Part shown: positions 8,046-15,995 of the stretch, one piece after another | Position numbering within the stretch: the first letter of the stretch is position 1 | How the letters are laid out: the number at the start of each line of letters is the position of its first letter | Assembly (NCBI RefSeq): GCF_000711725.1 | Contig: NZ_JONP01000008.1 | Span: 62,001-126,000, forward strand | DNA: 64,000 nt | Reading direction: 5' to 3' | Source of the DNA: Roseomonas aerilata DSM 19363 | GTDB lineage: Bacteria > Pseudomonadota > Alphaproteobacteria > Acetobacterales > Acetobacteraceae | Program-made: the position numbers and the translations under genes | Notes under the pieces: model-generated | The model's database searches: none | Seen by the model: the letters and a program-made list of their open reading frames with translations, nothing else | What the model was told of the DNA's origin: nothing

Positions 8046-9329
8046 TTGGCCGGACAGACCATCACCGAGAAGATCCTTGCGGCGCATGCCGTGGAGGGCC
8101 GCGCGAGTGCGGGAGAGACGGTGACCGTTCGCCCCGACGTCGTTCTGCTCAACGACGTCTCCGGCCCGCTCGCCTTCGAGGGTTTCGAGAGGATGGGCGC
8201 CACCCACCCCTTCGACCCCGCGCGCATCGTGCTGGTGGCCGACCACTTTGCCCCCGCCCCGAACGTCCAAGCTGCGGGCGCCATCCGCATGACCCGCGAC
8301 TTCGCGGAGCGGCACGGCATCGCCCATTTCTACGAGCCGGGGAACGGCGGCATCGAGCACACGCTGCTTTCGGAACTCGGTATGGTGGGGCACGGCGGCA
8401 TCGTCTTCGGCGCGGACAGCCACACCTGCACGGCGGGCGCCTTCAACGCGCTGGGCATCGGCTTCGGCTCCACCGACCTCGCGGCCGCGCTGGCGATGGG
8501 GCGGCTCTGGATGCGCGTGCCGGAGTCGATCCGCGTGGAGCTGACCGGGCAGCCCGGCCCCTATGTGGCGGGCAAGGACGTGATCCTGGAGGTGATCCGC
8601 CGCATCGGCTCGGACGGGGCGGCCGATGCCTCGCTCGAGTTCGGCGGGCCGGGCGTGGCTGCCCTTTCCATGGACGCGCGGATGGCCGTCGCGAACATGG
8701 CTGTGGAGGCCGGCGCGGACACCTGCGTCTTCGAGGGCGACGGCCAATCCGCCGCCCGCCAGGCCGGGTTCGGCGCGCCCGCCACGGCAGCGGTGATGGC
8801 GGACCCGGGGGCGCGCTACCGCGAGCAGGTCTCGATCGACCTCGGCGCGCTCTCGCCCCTCGTCGCGAAGCCGCCCTCTCCCGCCGGCGGCGTGCCGGTG
8901 GAGGCGTTGCGGGGCCAGCGCGTGGACCAGGTCTATATCGGCAACTGCGCGAACGGCACGATCACCGATCTCCGTCAGGCAACCGAGATCCTGCGCGGCC
9001 GGCGCGTGGCACCGGGCGTGCGGCTGGTGGTGGTGCCGGCCACGCAGCGCATCTGGCGGCAGGCCCTGGCGGAAGGGCTGCTGGACGCGCTGGCGGCCGC
9101 CGGCGCCGCCGTCTCCACCCCCACCTGCGGTGCCTGCTTCGGCGGCCACATGGGCATCCTTGCCGCCGGGGAGACCGCGATCGCCACCACCAACCGCAAC
9201 TATCGCGGCCGGATGGGCGACCCGGATTCTCAGGTCTTCCTCGCCAATGCCTGGGTGGCAGCGGCGGCGGCCGTCGCGGGCGAGATCGTGCCACCGGAAC
9301 GGCTTCCTGCCCTGGAGGCCGCCGCATGA
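8046..9329 (+). CDS. LeuC/HacA-type hydro-lyase, large subunit (substrate unknown; maleate/citraconate or alkylmalate type possible)
   Basis: A 427-residue aconitase-superfamily large subunit. It shows DHFAPAPNVQAA, GADSHTCTAGAFNALGIG and three candidate 4Fe-4S ligands: a Cys near 301 in IGNCANGTITDLR and the pair near 361/364 in PTCGACFGG. Typical isopropylmalate and homoaconitate enzymes read CTNGR where this has CANGT, so leucine synthesis is unlikely. The TTG start at 8046 follows GAGG by about 10 bases; upstream in-frame residues look non-coding. It overlaps the small-subunit gene (ATGA) and lies in an operon with an isocitrate-lyase-family enzyme and a Bug receptor. Known relatives include HbzI-type maleate hydratase and DmdA. 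Confidence 0.85.
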   Translation: MAGQTITEKILAAHAVEGRASAGETVTVRPDVVLLNDVSGPLAFEGFERMGATHPFDPARIVLVADHFAPAPNVQAAGAIRMTRDFAERHGIAHFYEPGNGGIEHTLLSELGMVGHGGIVFGADSHTCTAGAFNALGIGFGSTDLAAALAMGRLWMRVPESIRVELTGQPGPYVAGKDVILEVIRRIGSDGAADASLEFGGPGVAALSMDARMAVANMAVEAGADTCVFEGDGQSAARQAGFGAPATAAVMADPGARYREQVSIDLGALSPLVAKPPSPAGGVPVEALRGQRVDQVYIGNCANGTITDLRQATEILRGRRVAPGVRLVVVPATQRIWRQALAEGLLDALAAAGAAVSTPTCGACFGGHMGILAAGETAIATTNRNYRGRMGDPDSQVFLANAWVAAAAAVAGEIVPPERLPALEAAA

Positions 9330-9820
9330 GCGCGGCGATGAGGGGCCGAATCCACCGCTTCGGGGACGAGGTGAACACGGACGTCATCCTGCCCGGGCGC
9401 TACCTCGCGCTCCGCCGGCCGGAGGACCTTCGCGAGCACTGCATGGAGGGGCTGGATCCTGGCTTCGTCGGCCGCGTCCGACCGGGCGACATCCTCGCGG
9501 TCGGGCGGAACTTCGGCTGCGGCTCCTCGCGCGAGCACGCGGTGGTCGCGCTGCGCGCGGCGGGTGTCGGCGCCATCGTCGCCGTCAGCGCCGCGCGCAT
9601 CTTCTACCGCAACGCCGTCAACCTCGGCCTGCCCGTGCTGATCTGCCCCGAGGCCGCGCTGGCGCTGCAGGAGGGCGAGCCCGCGGGCATCGACCTCGCA
9701 ACCGCCACCGTGCGGCAGGGCGGCACCGAGTGGCGGGCCGAGCCGCTCGGCGAGGAGGTGCGCGCCATTCTCGCGGCCGGCGGGCTGGTGCAGCGCGTGC
9801 GCGCCGCGCTCGCCGCCTGA
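9326..9820 (+). CDS. LeuD-type hydro-lyase, small subunit
   Basis: A 164-residue swivelling-domain subunit that completes the active site of the LeuC-like partner. The family motif NTDVILPGRYL (near 17-27) and the substrate-loop motif GRNFGCGSSREHA (near 59-71) are intact. The loop between the first strand and helix decides substrate choice in this family; here it reads YLALRRPEDLREHCMEG. The ATG overlaps the large-subunit stop (ATGA), so translation is coupled. It is about the size of archaeal-type LeuD proteins rather than the 200-residue bacterial LeuD, matching the type of the large subunit. Confidence 0.88.
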   Translation: MSAAMRGRIHRFGDEVNTDVILPGRYLALRRPEDLREHCMEGLDPGFVGRVRPGDILAVGRNFGCGSSREHAVVALRAAGVGAIVAVSAARIFYRNAVNLGLPVLICPEAALALQEGEPAGIDLATATVRQGGTEWRAEPLGEEVRAILAAGGLVQRVRAALAA

Positions 9821-9848
9821 CCACCCCCCTTCAACAGGAGACTTTCCC

Positions 9849-10730
9849 ATGGCCGATCCCAAGCTGAAGGCGGCGCTCCGCGCGGGCGAGTTCGTCGTGG
9901 CCCCCGGCATCTTCGACATGATTTCCGCGCGCGTCGCGGACCGCATGGGCTTCACCGCGCTCTACGCCACGGGCTACGGCACCGTCGCCTCCCATCTCGG
10001 CGTGCCGGACGCGGGTATCGCCACCTACACCGACATGGTCTCGCGTATGTCGCGCTTCGCGCAGGGCAGCACCACGCCAGTCATCGCCGATGCCGACACA
10101 GGCTATGGTGGGCTGCTCAACGTGCGCCACACCGTCATGGGCTACGAGGCCGGCGGCGTCACCGCCATTCAGATCGAGGACCAGGAGGTGCCGAAGAAGT
10201 GCGGCCACACGCCGGGCCGCCGCGTGATCCCCGCCGAGGAGATGGCGCTGAAGATCGAGGTCGCGGCCGAGGCCCGCAAGAGCGACGACTTCCTCATCAT
10301 CGCCCGCACCGACGCGCGCACGACCCTCGGCCTCGACGAGGCGATCCGCCGCGGGAAGCTTTACGCGAAGGCCGGCGCCGACATCGTCTTCGTCGAGAGC
10401 CCGGAGAGCGAGGAGGAGATGCGCCGCATCGGCGGCGAGATCGATGCCTTCCTGCTCGCCAACAACGTCGATGGAGGCGGCCGCACGCCGATCCTGCCGG
10501 CGGCGACCTTGAAGTCCATTGGCTACGACGTGGCCATCTATCCCGCGATCGGCTTCCTCAGCGTCGCGAAGGTGCTGGAGAGCGCCTATGCCCACTTGCG
10601 CGAGCGCGGCGACAGCGCGGGGCTGGAGGTGCTGCCTTTCGCCGAGATGAACGAGCTGATGGGCTTCCCTGAGGTCTGGGAATTCGACGCCAAGTGGGCG
10701 CGCCCCGACCGTCAGCAAGCCGCCGAGTAG
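9849..10730 (+). CDS. Isocitrate lyase/PEP mutase superfamily lyase (methylisocitrate or dimethylmalate lyase type)
   Basis: A 293-residue TIM-barrel lyase. The metal-binding segment VIADADTGYGG (78-88) and the catalytic loop KKCGH (116-120), with the Cys used as acid in isocitrate, methylisocitrate and dimethylmalate lyases, are both present, as is IEDQEVP just before. The enzyme should split a 2-hydroxy acid into pyruvate or glyoxylate plus another acid. It sits 28 bp after the LeuD-like gene with a clear AGGAG upstream. The order hydratase large subunit, small subunit, lyase recalls DmdA-DmdB plus dimethylmalate lyase of anaerobic nicotinate fermentation. The exact substrate is inference. 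Confidence 0.85.
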   Translation: MADPKLKAALRAGEFVVAPGIFDMISARVADRMGFTALYATGYGTVASHLGVPDAGIATYTDMVSRMSRFAQGSTTPVIADADTGYGGLLNVRHTVMGYEAGGVTAIQIEDQEVPKKCGHTPGRRVIPAEEMALKIEVAAEARKSDDFLIIARTDARTTLGLDEAIRRGKLYAKAGADIVFVESPESEEEMRRIGGEIDAFLLANNVDGGGRTPILPAATLKSIGYDVAIYPAIGFLSVAKVLESAYAHLRERGDSAGLEVLPFAEMNELMGFPEVWEFDAKWARPDRQQAAE

Positions 10731-10742
10731 GAGGGGAGGGTC

Positions 10743-11735
10743 ATGGACCACCGCCTCACCCGCCGCCGCCTGGGCGCGCTCGGCGCGGGGCTGCTCGCCG
10801 CCCCGGCCCTGCTCGGCCGTGCTGCCGCCGCGACCTGGCCGGACCGGCCGGTGACGCTGGTGGTCCCCTTCACCCCCGGCGGCGCCTCGGACACGCTGGC
10901 GCGGCTGGTGGGGCAGCACTTCCCCCGCTTCACCGGCGGGCAGACCCTGGTGGTCGAGAACCGCGCGGGTGCCGGCGGGCTGGTCGGCGGCGCCTATGTC
11001 GCGGGGCAGCGGCCGGACGGCAACATCCTGCTGATGGCCGATATCGGCGCCAATGCCATCGGCAAGGAGCTGAACCCGCGCCTCGGCTACGACCCGATGA
11101 AGGCCTTCACGCCGATCATCCAGCTCGTGAACCTGCCGGCGGTGTTCTTCGCTCATCCTTCGGTGCCGGAGAAGACGGTGGCGGAGGTGATCGCCAAGGC
11201 GAAGGCGCGGCCGGACGCCTATACCTACGCCTCCGCCGGGGTGGGCAACGGCAGCCACCTCTTCGTGGCGCTGCTCTGCCGCCGCGCCGCGATCTCCATG
11301 GTGCACGTGCCCTATCGCAGCGGGTCGGAGATCGTCACCTCCGTCATGCGGAACGAGACGCAGCTCGGCTTTCCCAGCCTCTCCTCCGCCCTGCCCATGC
11401 TGAAGGAGGGAGCCATCCGCCCGATCGCTATGGGCAACCCCGGTGGCAGCCCGGCCCTGCCCGGCGTGCCGCCCGTGAGCGACACCCTGCCGGGCTTCGA
11501 CATCGCCGTCTGGTACGGCGTCGCCGCCCCTGCCGGCATGGCGCCGGACCTCGCGGACCGCGTCAACGAGGTCTTCGGCAGTATCGCCGCCCTGCCGGAG
11601 GTGCGCGAGGCCGTGTTCAACACCCAGGCCGGGCAGGTCATCGGCGGCTCGCGGGAGGATTTCGCCCGCTTCCTCGGGAAGGAATATGACACCTGGACGC
11701 CCGTGATCCGCGAGGGCGGCATCCGCACGGAGTGA
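10743..11735 (+). CDS. Bug/TctC-family periplasmic solute receptor (operon with hydratase-lyase genes)
   Basis: A 330-residue periplasmic binding protein of the tripartite tricarboxylate (TctC/Bug) family. The N-terminus MDHRLTRRRLGALGAGLL is a twin-arginine-like signal ending AAA, followed by WPDRPVTLVVPFTPGGASDT, the family opening. The conserved YAPGG-like loop and VENRAGAGG segment (near 63-71) are visible. It lies 12 bp after the lyase gene, so it probably captures the substrate of this operon, often a carboxylate or aromatic acid. No TctA/TctB membrane genes occur in the window, so import depends on subunits elsewhere. Confidence 0.9.
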   Translation: MDHRLTRRRLGALGAGLLAAPALLGRAAAATWPDRPVTLVVPFTPGGASDTLARLVGQHFPRFTGGQTLVVENRAGAGGLVGGAYVAGQRPDGNILLMADIGANAIGKELNPRLGYDPMKAFTPIIQLVNLPAVFFAHPSVPEKTVAEVIAKAKARPDAYTYASAGVGNGSHLFVALLCRRAAISMVHVPYRSGSEIVTSVMRNETQLGFPSLSSALPMLKEGAIRPIAMGNPGGSPALPGVPPVSDTLPGFDIAVWYGVAAPAGMAPDLADRVNEVFGSIAALPEVREAVFNTQAGQVIGGSREDFARFLGKEYDTWTPVIREGGIRTE

Positions 11736-11761
11736 CGGGCCCAGCAGGCGATCACGCCTCA

Positions 11762-11771
11762 TTGTGCACAA
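11762..11771. promoter_or_regulatory. Palindromic operator candidate TTGTGCACAA
   Basis: A perfect 10-bp palindrome in the gap before the isochorismatase-family gene, 220 bp before its ATG. An almost identical site (CTGTGCACAA) follows at 11869-11878. The same word recurs at 12688 and, with one central change, at 12820. Short palindromes with TTGT/ACAA half-sites are typical of GntR and MarR regulators. Confidence 0.55.
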
Positions 11772-11868
11772 ATGGGGGTCGACTGCCTGTTTTTGGATCG
11801 TGGTGCGGCCTTAACGGGCCGGAGCTACCGAATGCTCGATGAAGACTTGCTTCACCCTGCTGGGTAGA

Positions 11869-11878
11869 CTGTGCACAA
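11869..11878. promoter_or_regulatory. Operator candidate CTGTGCACAA
   Basis: This matches TTGTGCACAA at 9 of 10 positions and lies 107 bp downstream of the first site and 104 bp before the isochorismatase-family start. It is probably the proximal site of a pair. Confidence 0.5.
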
Positions 11879-11981
11879 TTGTCTTGCTGCCGGCCTCAAG
11901 GCGCGGGTGGCGCAATCCGCCCCTGGCCGCCCGAGCGCCGCGGGAGGTGCGCTTGCATGAACGGGGACAGAGACCGCCACA

Positions 11982-12614
11982 ATGACGGACGAACTGGACA
12001 TCTATCGCCGCCAGGGCATGGGCGGGAGCATGGGGTTGGGCAAGGCCCTCGCCGTGGTGGTGGTGGATTTCGTGCGTGGCTTCGCGGATCCCGAGCACTT
12101 CGGTGGCGGGAACATCGGCCCGGCCATCTCCCGCACGGCCGAGCTGCTGGCGCTCGCGCGCTCGCGCGGCTGGCCGGTGGCGCATACCCGCGTCGTCTAT
12201 GCCGATGACGGCTCTGACGCCGGCGCCTTCGCGCTGAAGGCCACCGGCCTGTCCAAGCTGACGGAGACGAGCCCGCTATCACAGATCCTGCCCGAGGTAG
12301 CGCCGGTGCCGGGGGAGCTCGTGGTCCGCAAGCGGCAGGCGAGCGCCTTCTTCGGCACGGAGCTCGCGGGCTGGCTCGCCTTCCGCCGCGTCGACACGCT
12401 GCTCGTTGCGGGCTGCACCACCAGCGGCTGCGTCCGCGCGACGGTGGTGGACAGCTGTTCGCACAACTTCCGAACGGTGGTTGTGACGGATTGCGTGGGC
12501 GACCGCGCCCTTGCCCCACACGAGGCCAATCTCTTCGACATGGGGCAGAAATACGCGGACCTGATGAGCCTGGAGGAGCTGCGGACAAGCAGCCTCGCGG
12601 GCGCGACGTCCTGA
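11982..12614 (+). CDS. Isochorismatase-family cysteine hydrolase (N-carbamoylsarcosine/maleamate amidohydrolase type)
   Basis: A 210-residue cysteine hydrolase. The catalytic triad is visible: Asp29 (VVVVDFVRGF), Lys117 (VVRKRQASAFFGT) and Cys150 (GCTTSGCVRAT), followed by SCSHNFRTVVVTDCVGDR. The GCTTSGCVRAT motif, rather than the GVxTxxCV of nicotinamidases, is typical of N-carbamoylsarcosine and maleamate amidohydrolases. This suggests amide hydrolysis on an open-chain product of ring cleavage. It is transcribed alone, with two palindromes upstream and two more between it and the following monooxygenase. The exact substrate is inferred. Confidence 0.85.
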   Translation: MTDELDIYRRQGMGGSMGLGKALAVVVVDFVRGFADPEHFGGGNIGPAISRTAELLALARSRGWPVAHTRVVYADDGSDAGAFALKATGLSKLTETSPLSQILPEVAPVPGELVVRKRQASAFFGTELAGWLAFRRVDTLLVAGCTTSGCVRATVVDSCSHNFRTVVVTDCVGDRALAPHEANLFDMGQKYADLMSLEELRTSSLAGATS

Positions 12615-12687
12615 CGGACGTTCAAGGAAGGACCGGCGGGACGGACTTCCTTGCTTGCTGTGCCTTGTTCACTGATTGGCTGATTTG

Positions 12688-12697
12688 TTGTGCACAA
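12688..12697. promoter_or_regulatory. Palindromic operator candidate TTGTGCACAA (before monooxygenase)
   Basis: A perfect copy of the palindrome at 11762, lying 74 bp after the isochorismatase-family stop and 204 bp before the monooxygenase ATG, in a locally AT-richer stretch (about 12655-12800) consistent with a promoter. Confidence 0.55.
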
Positions 12698-12819
12698 TGG
12701 TCGCTCTTTGATGAGGATTGCCCGGGGTCTGACTTCTTCCGATCCTGTGTCGCCCGGCTCTACCTGTCCTATCTGTCCTCTCTACTTCTCTAACGTCAGG
12801 CTTGCTTCCTCCTCAACAG

Positions 12820-12829
12820 TTGTACACAA
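12820..12829. promoter_or_regulatory. Palindromic operator candidate TTGTACACAA
   Basis: Same half-sites as the other three sites with A in place of the central G. It lies 72 bp before the monooxygenase start and 132 bp after the preceding site. The paired layout repeats that found before the isochorismatase-family gene. Confidence 0.5.
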
Positions 12830-12891
12830 TCGAGCATGACCTTCCTCCTCATGCCCGTGATCCATCACGGCCAAGCCTCCCGGACCGCCGC

Positions 12892-14088
12892 ATGACCCGC
12901 GCGCGTGTCATCGTCGCCGGCGCGGGGCCCGTGGGCCTCGTCGTCGCCGCCTGCCTGGCCGATGCGGGCATCCCCGTGCTGGTCGTAGAGGCCGAGCGCG
13001 ACCTGCCGGACGGGCTGCGGGCCTCCACCTTCCATCCCCCTACCCTCGACATGCTGGAGCGGCTGGACGCCGCCGCCCCGCTGGTCGAGCAGGGACTGAT
13101 CTGCCGCCACTGGCAGTTCCGCGACCGCCGCACCGGCCCCGTTGCCACCTTCGACATGGAGCTGCTGCGGGGCGAGACGAACCACCCCTACCGGCTGCAA
13201 TGCGAGCAGTGGCGCCTGACGCGCCTCCTGCGCCAGCGGCTCGACGCCGACCCGAACGTCGAGATCATGTACGACGCCCGCGCCGTCTCGGCCTCTCAGG
13301 ATGCGGACGGCGTGCGCCTGGTGATCGAGCGCGAGGACGGCAGCCAGGAGGTGCTGGAAGGCGCCTATCTCATCGGCGCGGACGGCGCGCGCAGCGTGGT
13401 TCGCAAGTCGATCGACGTGCCCTTCGACGGCCAGACCATTCCAGAGCTCTACCTCACCCTCTCCACCCCTTATCCCTTCCACGAGGCGATCCCGCAGCTC
13501 TCCAACATCGCCTATATCTCGGACCCGGAGGAGTGGTTCGTCCTTCTCCGCACCGCCGGCGTGTGGCGCCTGCTGCTACCGACCGAGGCGAGCGAGCCCG
13601 AGGAGGTGATGCTCTCCGACGCGCGCATCCAGCAGCGCATGAAGGAGGTGCTGCCGATCGGCGGCGACTACGAGATCCGCCACCGCACCGCCTATCGCGT
13701 GCACGAGCGCGTGGCGGAGCGCTACGCGGTCGGCCGCATCCTGCTGGCGGGCGACGCGGCGCATGTGAACAACCCGCTCGGCGGCATGGGCATGAACGGC
13801 GGCATCCATGATGCCTTCAATCTCGCGGACAAGCTCGCCGAGGTATGGCGCGGGGGCGATCCCGCGCTTCTCGGCCGGTACGAGCGGCAGCGGCGGAAGG
13901 TCGCGCTCGACGTCGTGCAGCAGCAGGCGCTGCGCAACCGCGCGACGCTGAACCAGCGCGATCCCGCCGTGCGCGCGGCGGCGCTGGACGACCTGCGGCG
14001 CACGGCGGAGGATCCGGCGCGACACAAGGAACACCTGATGCGGACCTCGATGATCCGCTCCCTCCGGGAGCTGGACGCCGTCGCCTGA
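12892..14088 (+). CDS. FAD-dependent aromatic-ring monooxygenase (PHBH family)
   Basis: A 398-residue single-component flavin hydroxylase. It has the dinucleotide-binding motif VAGAGPVGLV (8-17), the NAD(P)H/FAD motif GADGARSVVRKS in the middle, and the C-terminal flavin motif LLAGDAAHVNNPLGGMGMN near 283-301. Such enzymes hydroxylate phenols or hydroxypyridines; a few, such as 2-methyl-3-hydroxypyridine-5-carboxylate oxygenase, also open the ring. I chose ATG 12892 because residues before it are not family-like. Two operator-like palindromes lie upstream, matching those of the preceding amidohydrolase-like gene. Substrate unknown, though the context fits an N-heterocycle or aromatic acid. 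Confidence 0.88.
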   Translation: MTRARVIVAGAGPVGLVVAACLADAGIPVLVVEAERDLPDGLRASTFHPPTLDMLERLDAAAPLVEQGLICRHWQFRDRRTGPVATFDMELLRGETNHPYRLQCEQWRLTRLLRQRLDADPNVEIMYDARAVSASQDADGVRLVIEREDGSQEVLEGAYLIGADGARSVVRKSIDVPFDGQTIPELYLTLSTPYPFHEAIPQLSNIAYISDPEEWFVLLRTAGVWRLLLPTEASEPEEVMLSDARIQQRMKEVLPIGGDYEIRHRTAYRVHERVAERYAVGRILLAGDAAHVNNPLGGMGMNGGIHDAFNLADKLAEVWRGGDPALLGRYERQRRKVALDVVQQQALRNRATLNQRDPAVRAAALDDLRRTAEDPARHKEHLMRTSMIRSLRELDAVA

Positions 14089-14111
14089 TGCGGCGGCGCC
14101 CGGCGCCCGCC

Positions 14112-15092
14112 TCAGTCGGCCGTGGCGCCGGTGGCCTGGACCACCGGCCGCCACTTCGCGGTCTCATCGGCCATCCAGCGCCCGAACTCCACGCGCGTCA
14201 TCGGGCGCGGGATGGAGCCCAGCTCCGTGATGCGGCGGCGCAGGTCCGGCTCGCCCAGGGCCGCGACCGTCTCCGCGTTGAGCTTCTCCAGGATCGGCTC
14301 CGGCACGCCCGTGGGCGCCACCACGCCGAACCACCCCATGGAGGTGATGTTCACGCCAGCCTCGCGCAGGGTCGGCACCTCGGGGAAGGCGTCCAGCCGC
14401 TCGGTGCCGGTGACGGCGAGCGGGCGCATGCGGCCGCTGCGCGCCATCTCGGCCACGGCAGAGACGGACTGGAAGAGAACCTGCACGCGGCCCTCCATCA
14501 TGTCCGTGTTGAGCTGGCCGGAGTTGTTGTAGGGCACGTGCTGCATGTCGAGCCCGTTCGCGAGGGCGAACTGCGCGCCCGCGAGGTGTTGCGAGGAGCC
14601 CGACCCGACCGAGCCATAATTGAGCGAGCCGGGATGCGACTTCGCGTAAGCGATGAACTCGGCGACGTTCCGCACGGGCAGCGAGGGCGAGACGACCATC
14701 AGGTTCGGCGTCAGCGCCATCAGCGAGACCGGCACCACGTCCTTCTCGGGATCGAAGGGCAGGGACTTGTAGAGCCAGCGGTTCACCGCGTTGGACGCGA
14801 TGGAGGCGAGGCCGATCGTGTAGCCGTCTGCCGGGCTGCGGGCGATCGCGGCCATGCCGATATTCGTGCCCGCGCCCGGCCGGTTCTCCACTACGACCGG
14901 CTGCCCCAGCCGCGCGGTGAGGCGCTCGCAGACGAGGCGCGAGATCACGTCGCCCGCGCCGCCCGCAGGGCCTGTGGCGATGAAGCGGATCGGGCGGCTT
15001 GGCCAGTCTCCCTGGGCGCGAGCAAGGCCCGGTGAAGCGAGCAGTGCTGCGGCACCCAGGAAGTGGCGACGAGGAAGGGAGGATGCTGACAT
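14112..15092 (-). CDS. Bug/TctC-family periplasmic solute receptor
   Basis: A 326-residue receptor with a signal sequence MSASSLPRRHFLGAAALLASP ending at ARAQG, then DWPSRPIRFIATGPAGGAGDV, the ligand-loop region of the Bug fold, and VVENRPGAGTNIG. The start at 15092 leaves a short sensible signal; the in-frame upstream ATG at 15176 does not. It converges on the monooxygenase gene and diverges from the maleate-isomerase-family gene across 82 bp. It probably binds an organic acid handled by this cluster. No dedicated membrane subunits are seen. Confidence 0.88.
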   Translation of the reverse strand: MSASSLPRRHFLGAAALLASPGLARAQGDWPSRPIRFIATGPAGGAGDVISRLVCERLTARLGQPVVVENRPGAGTNIGMAAIARSPADGYTIGLASIASNAVNRWLYKSLPFDPEKDVVPVSLMALTPNLMVVSPSLPVRNVAEFIAYAKSHPGSLNYGSVGSGSSQHLAGAQFALANGLDMQHVPYNNSGQLNTDMMEGRVQVLFQSVSAVAEMARSGRMRPLAVTGTERLDAFPEVPTLREAGVNITSMGWFGVVAPTGVPEPILEKLNAETVAALGEPDLRRRITELGSIPRPMTRVEFGRWMADETAKWRPVVQATGATAD

Positions 15093-15174
15093 GTCGGTTC
15101 GCCTCTCTGAAGTTTGGTGACCGCCAATGCACGGACCGCGCCAGTCGGCAGCGGGATCGGAGAAGGAAGGTATC

Positions 15175-15918
15175 ATGCGCGACGTTCTCGGCTATCGCGG
15201 GAAGTACGGCGTTCTCGGCCCCTCCACCAACACGGTGGTGCAGCCGGATTTCGAGATGATGCGCCCGCCCGGCATCACCGCGCACTACAGTCGCATCTTC
15301 ACGCCGAACGCCAAGGCCATCAGCAACGAGAGCTTCCGCGCCGGCGCGATGAAGATCGCCGAAGGCGTGATCGACGCCGTGCGGAGCGTGATGACCTGTT
15401 CGCCCAACTACCTCGTGATGGGCATGTCCGCCGTTACCTTCTTCGGTGGCAAGGCGGGCGCGGAGGCCTTCCGTGAGGGCGTTGAGAAGGAGGCTGGCGT
15501 GCGGCTCAGCTGCGGCAGCCTGGCAACCACGGCGGCGCTGCGGGCCTATGGCGCGAAGCGCATCGCCTTTCTCTCACCCTACTACCCCGCGGCGAACGAG
15601 GAGGTGCGGCGCTACTTCACGGAAGAAGGCTTTGAGGTGGTGCGCGACCTCTGCCTGCAATGCCCCTCCTGGACCGCCATTGCCGAGGTGACGCCGGAGG
15701 AGCTGCGCCTGCGGCTGCGCGAGTTGGACGGGCCGGACGTGGACGCGATCGTGCAGGTCGGCACCAATCTGTCCATGGTGCGGCTGGCGGCGGCGGCGGA
15801 GATGTGGCTCGGCAAGCCCGTGATCGCCATCAACACCGCGACCTGGTGGCACGCACTGCGCGAGAACGGCATCGCGGACCGCATGGAGGGCTTCGGGCGG
15901 CTGCTCTCCGACTTCTGA
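15175..15918 (+). CDS. Maleate cis-trans isomerase / Asp-Glu racemase superfamily protein
   Basis: A 247-residue protein with the maleate-isomerase/arylmalonate-decarboxylase layout: YGVLGPSTNTVVQPDFEMM at the N-terminus, CGSLATTAALRAYGAKRIAF and SPYYPAANEEVRRYF in the middle, and PVIAINTATWWHALRENGI at the C-terminus. Classic members use two cysteines. Here the first position reads LVMGMSAVTFFGG and the second VGTNLSMV, so neither catalytic Cys is obvious; remaining Cys lie in RLSCGSL and LCLQCPSW. The reaction may therefore differ from maleate isomerisation. The ATG at 15175 has a good AGAAGGAAGG upstream. The next gene is a GntR regulator 77 bp downstream. Confidence 0.8.
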   Translation: MRDVLGYRGKYGVLGPSTNTVVQPDFEMMRPPGITAHYSRIFTPNAKAISNESFRAGAMKIAEGVIDAVRSVMTCSPNYLVMGMSAVTFFGGKAGAEAFREGVEKEAGVRLSCGSLATTAALRAYGAKRIAFLSPYYPAANEEVRRYFTEEGFEVVRDLCLQCPSWTAIAEVTPEELRLRLRELDGPDVDAIVQVGTNLSMVRLAAAAEMWLGKPVIAINTATWWHALRENGIADRMEGFGRLLSDF

Positions 15919-15995
15919 GGATTCCGGCGCGGGAGGGTGCCGCTTCCGGCGCGGCGCCCCTAGGATGGGCGCGGGGGCAGGGGGACGACACGGGG

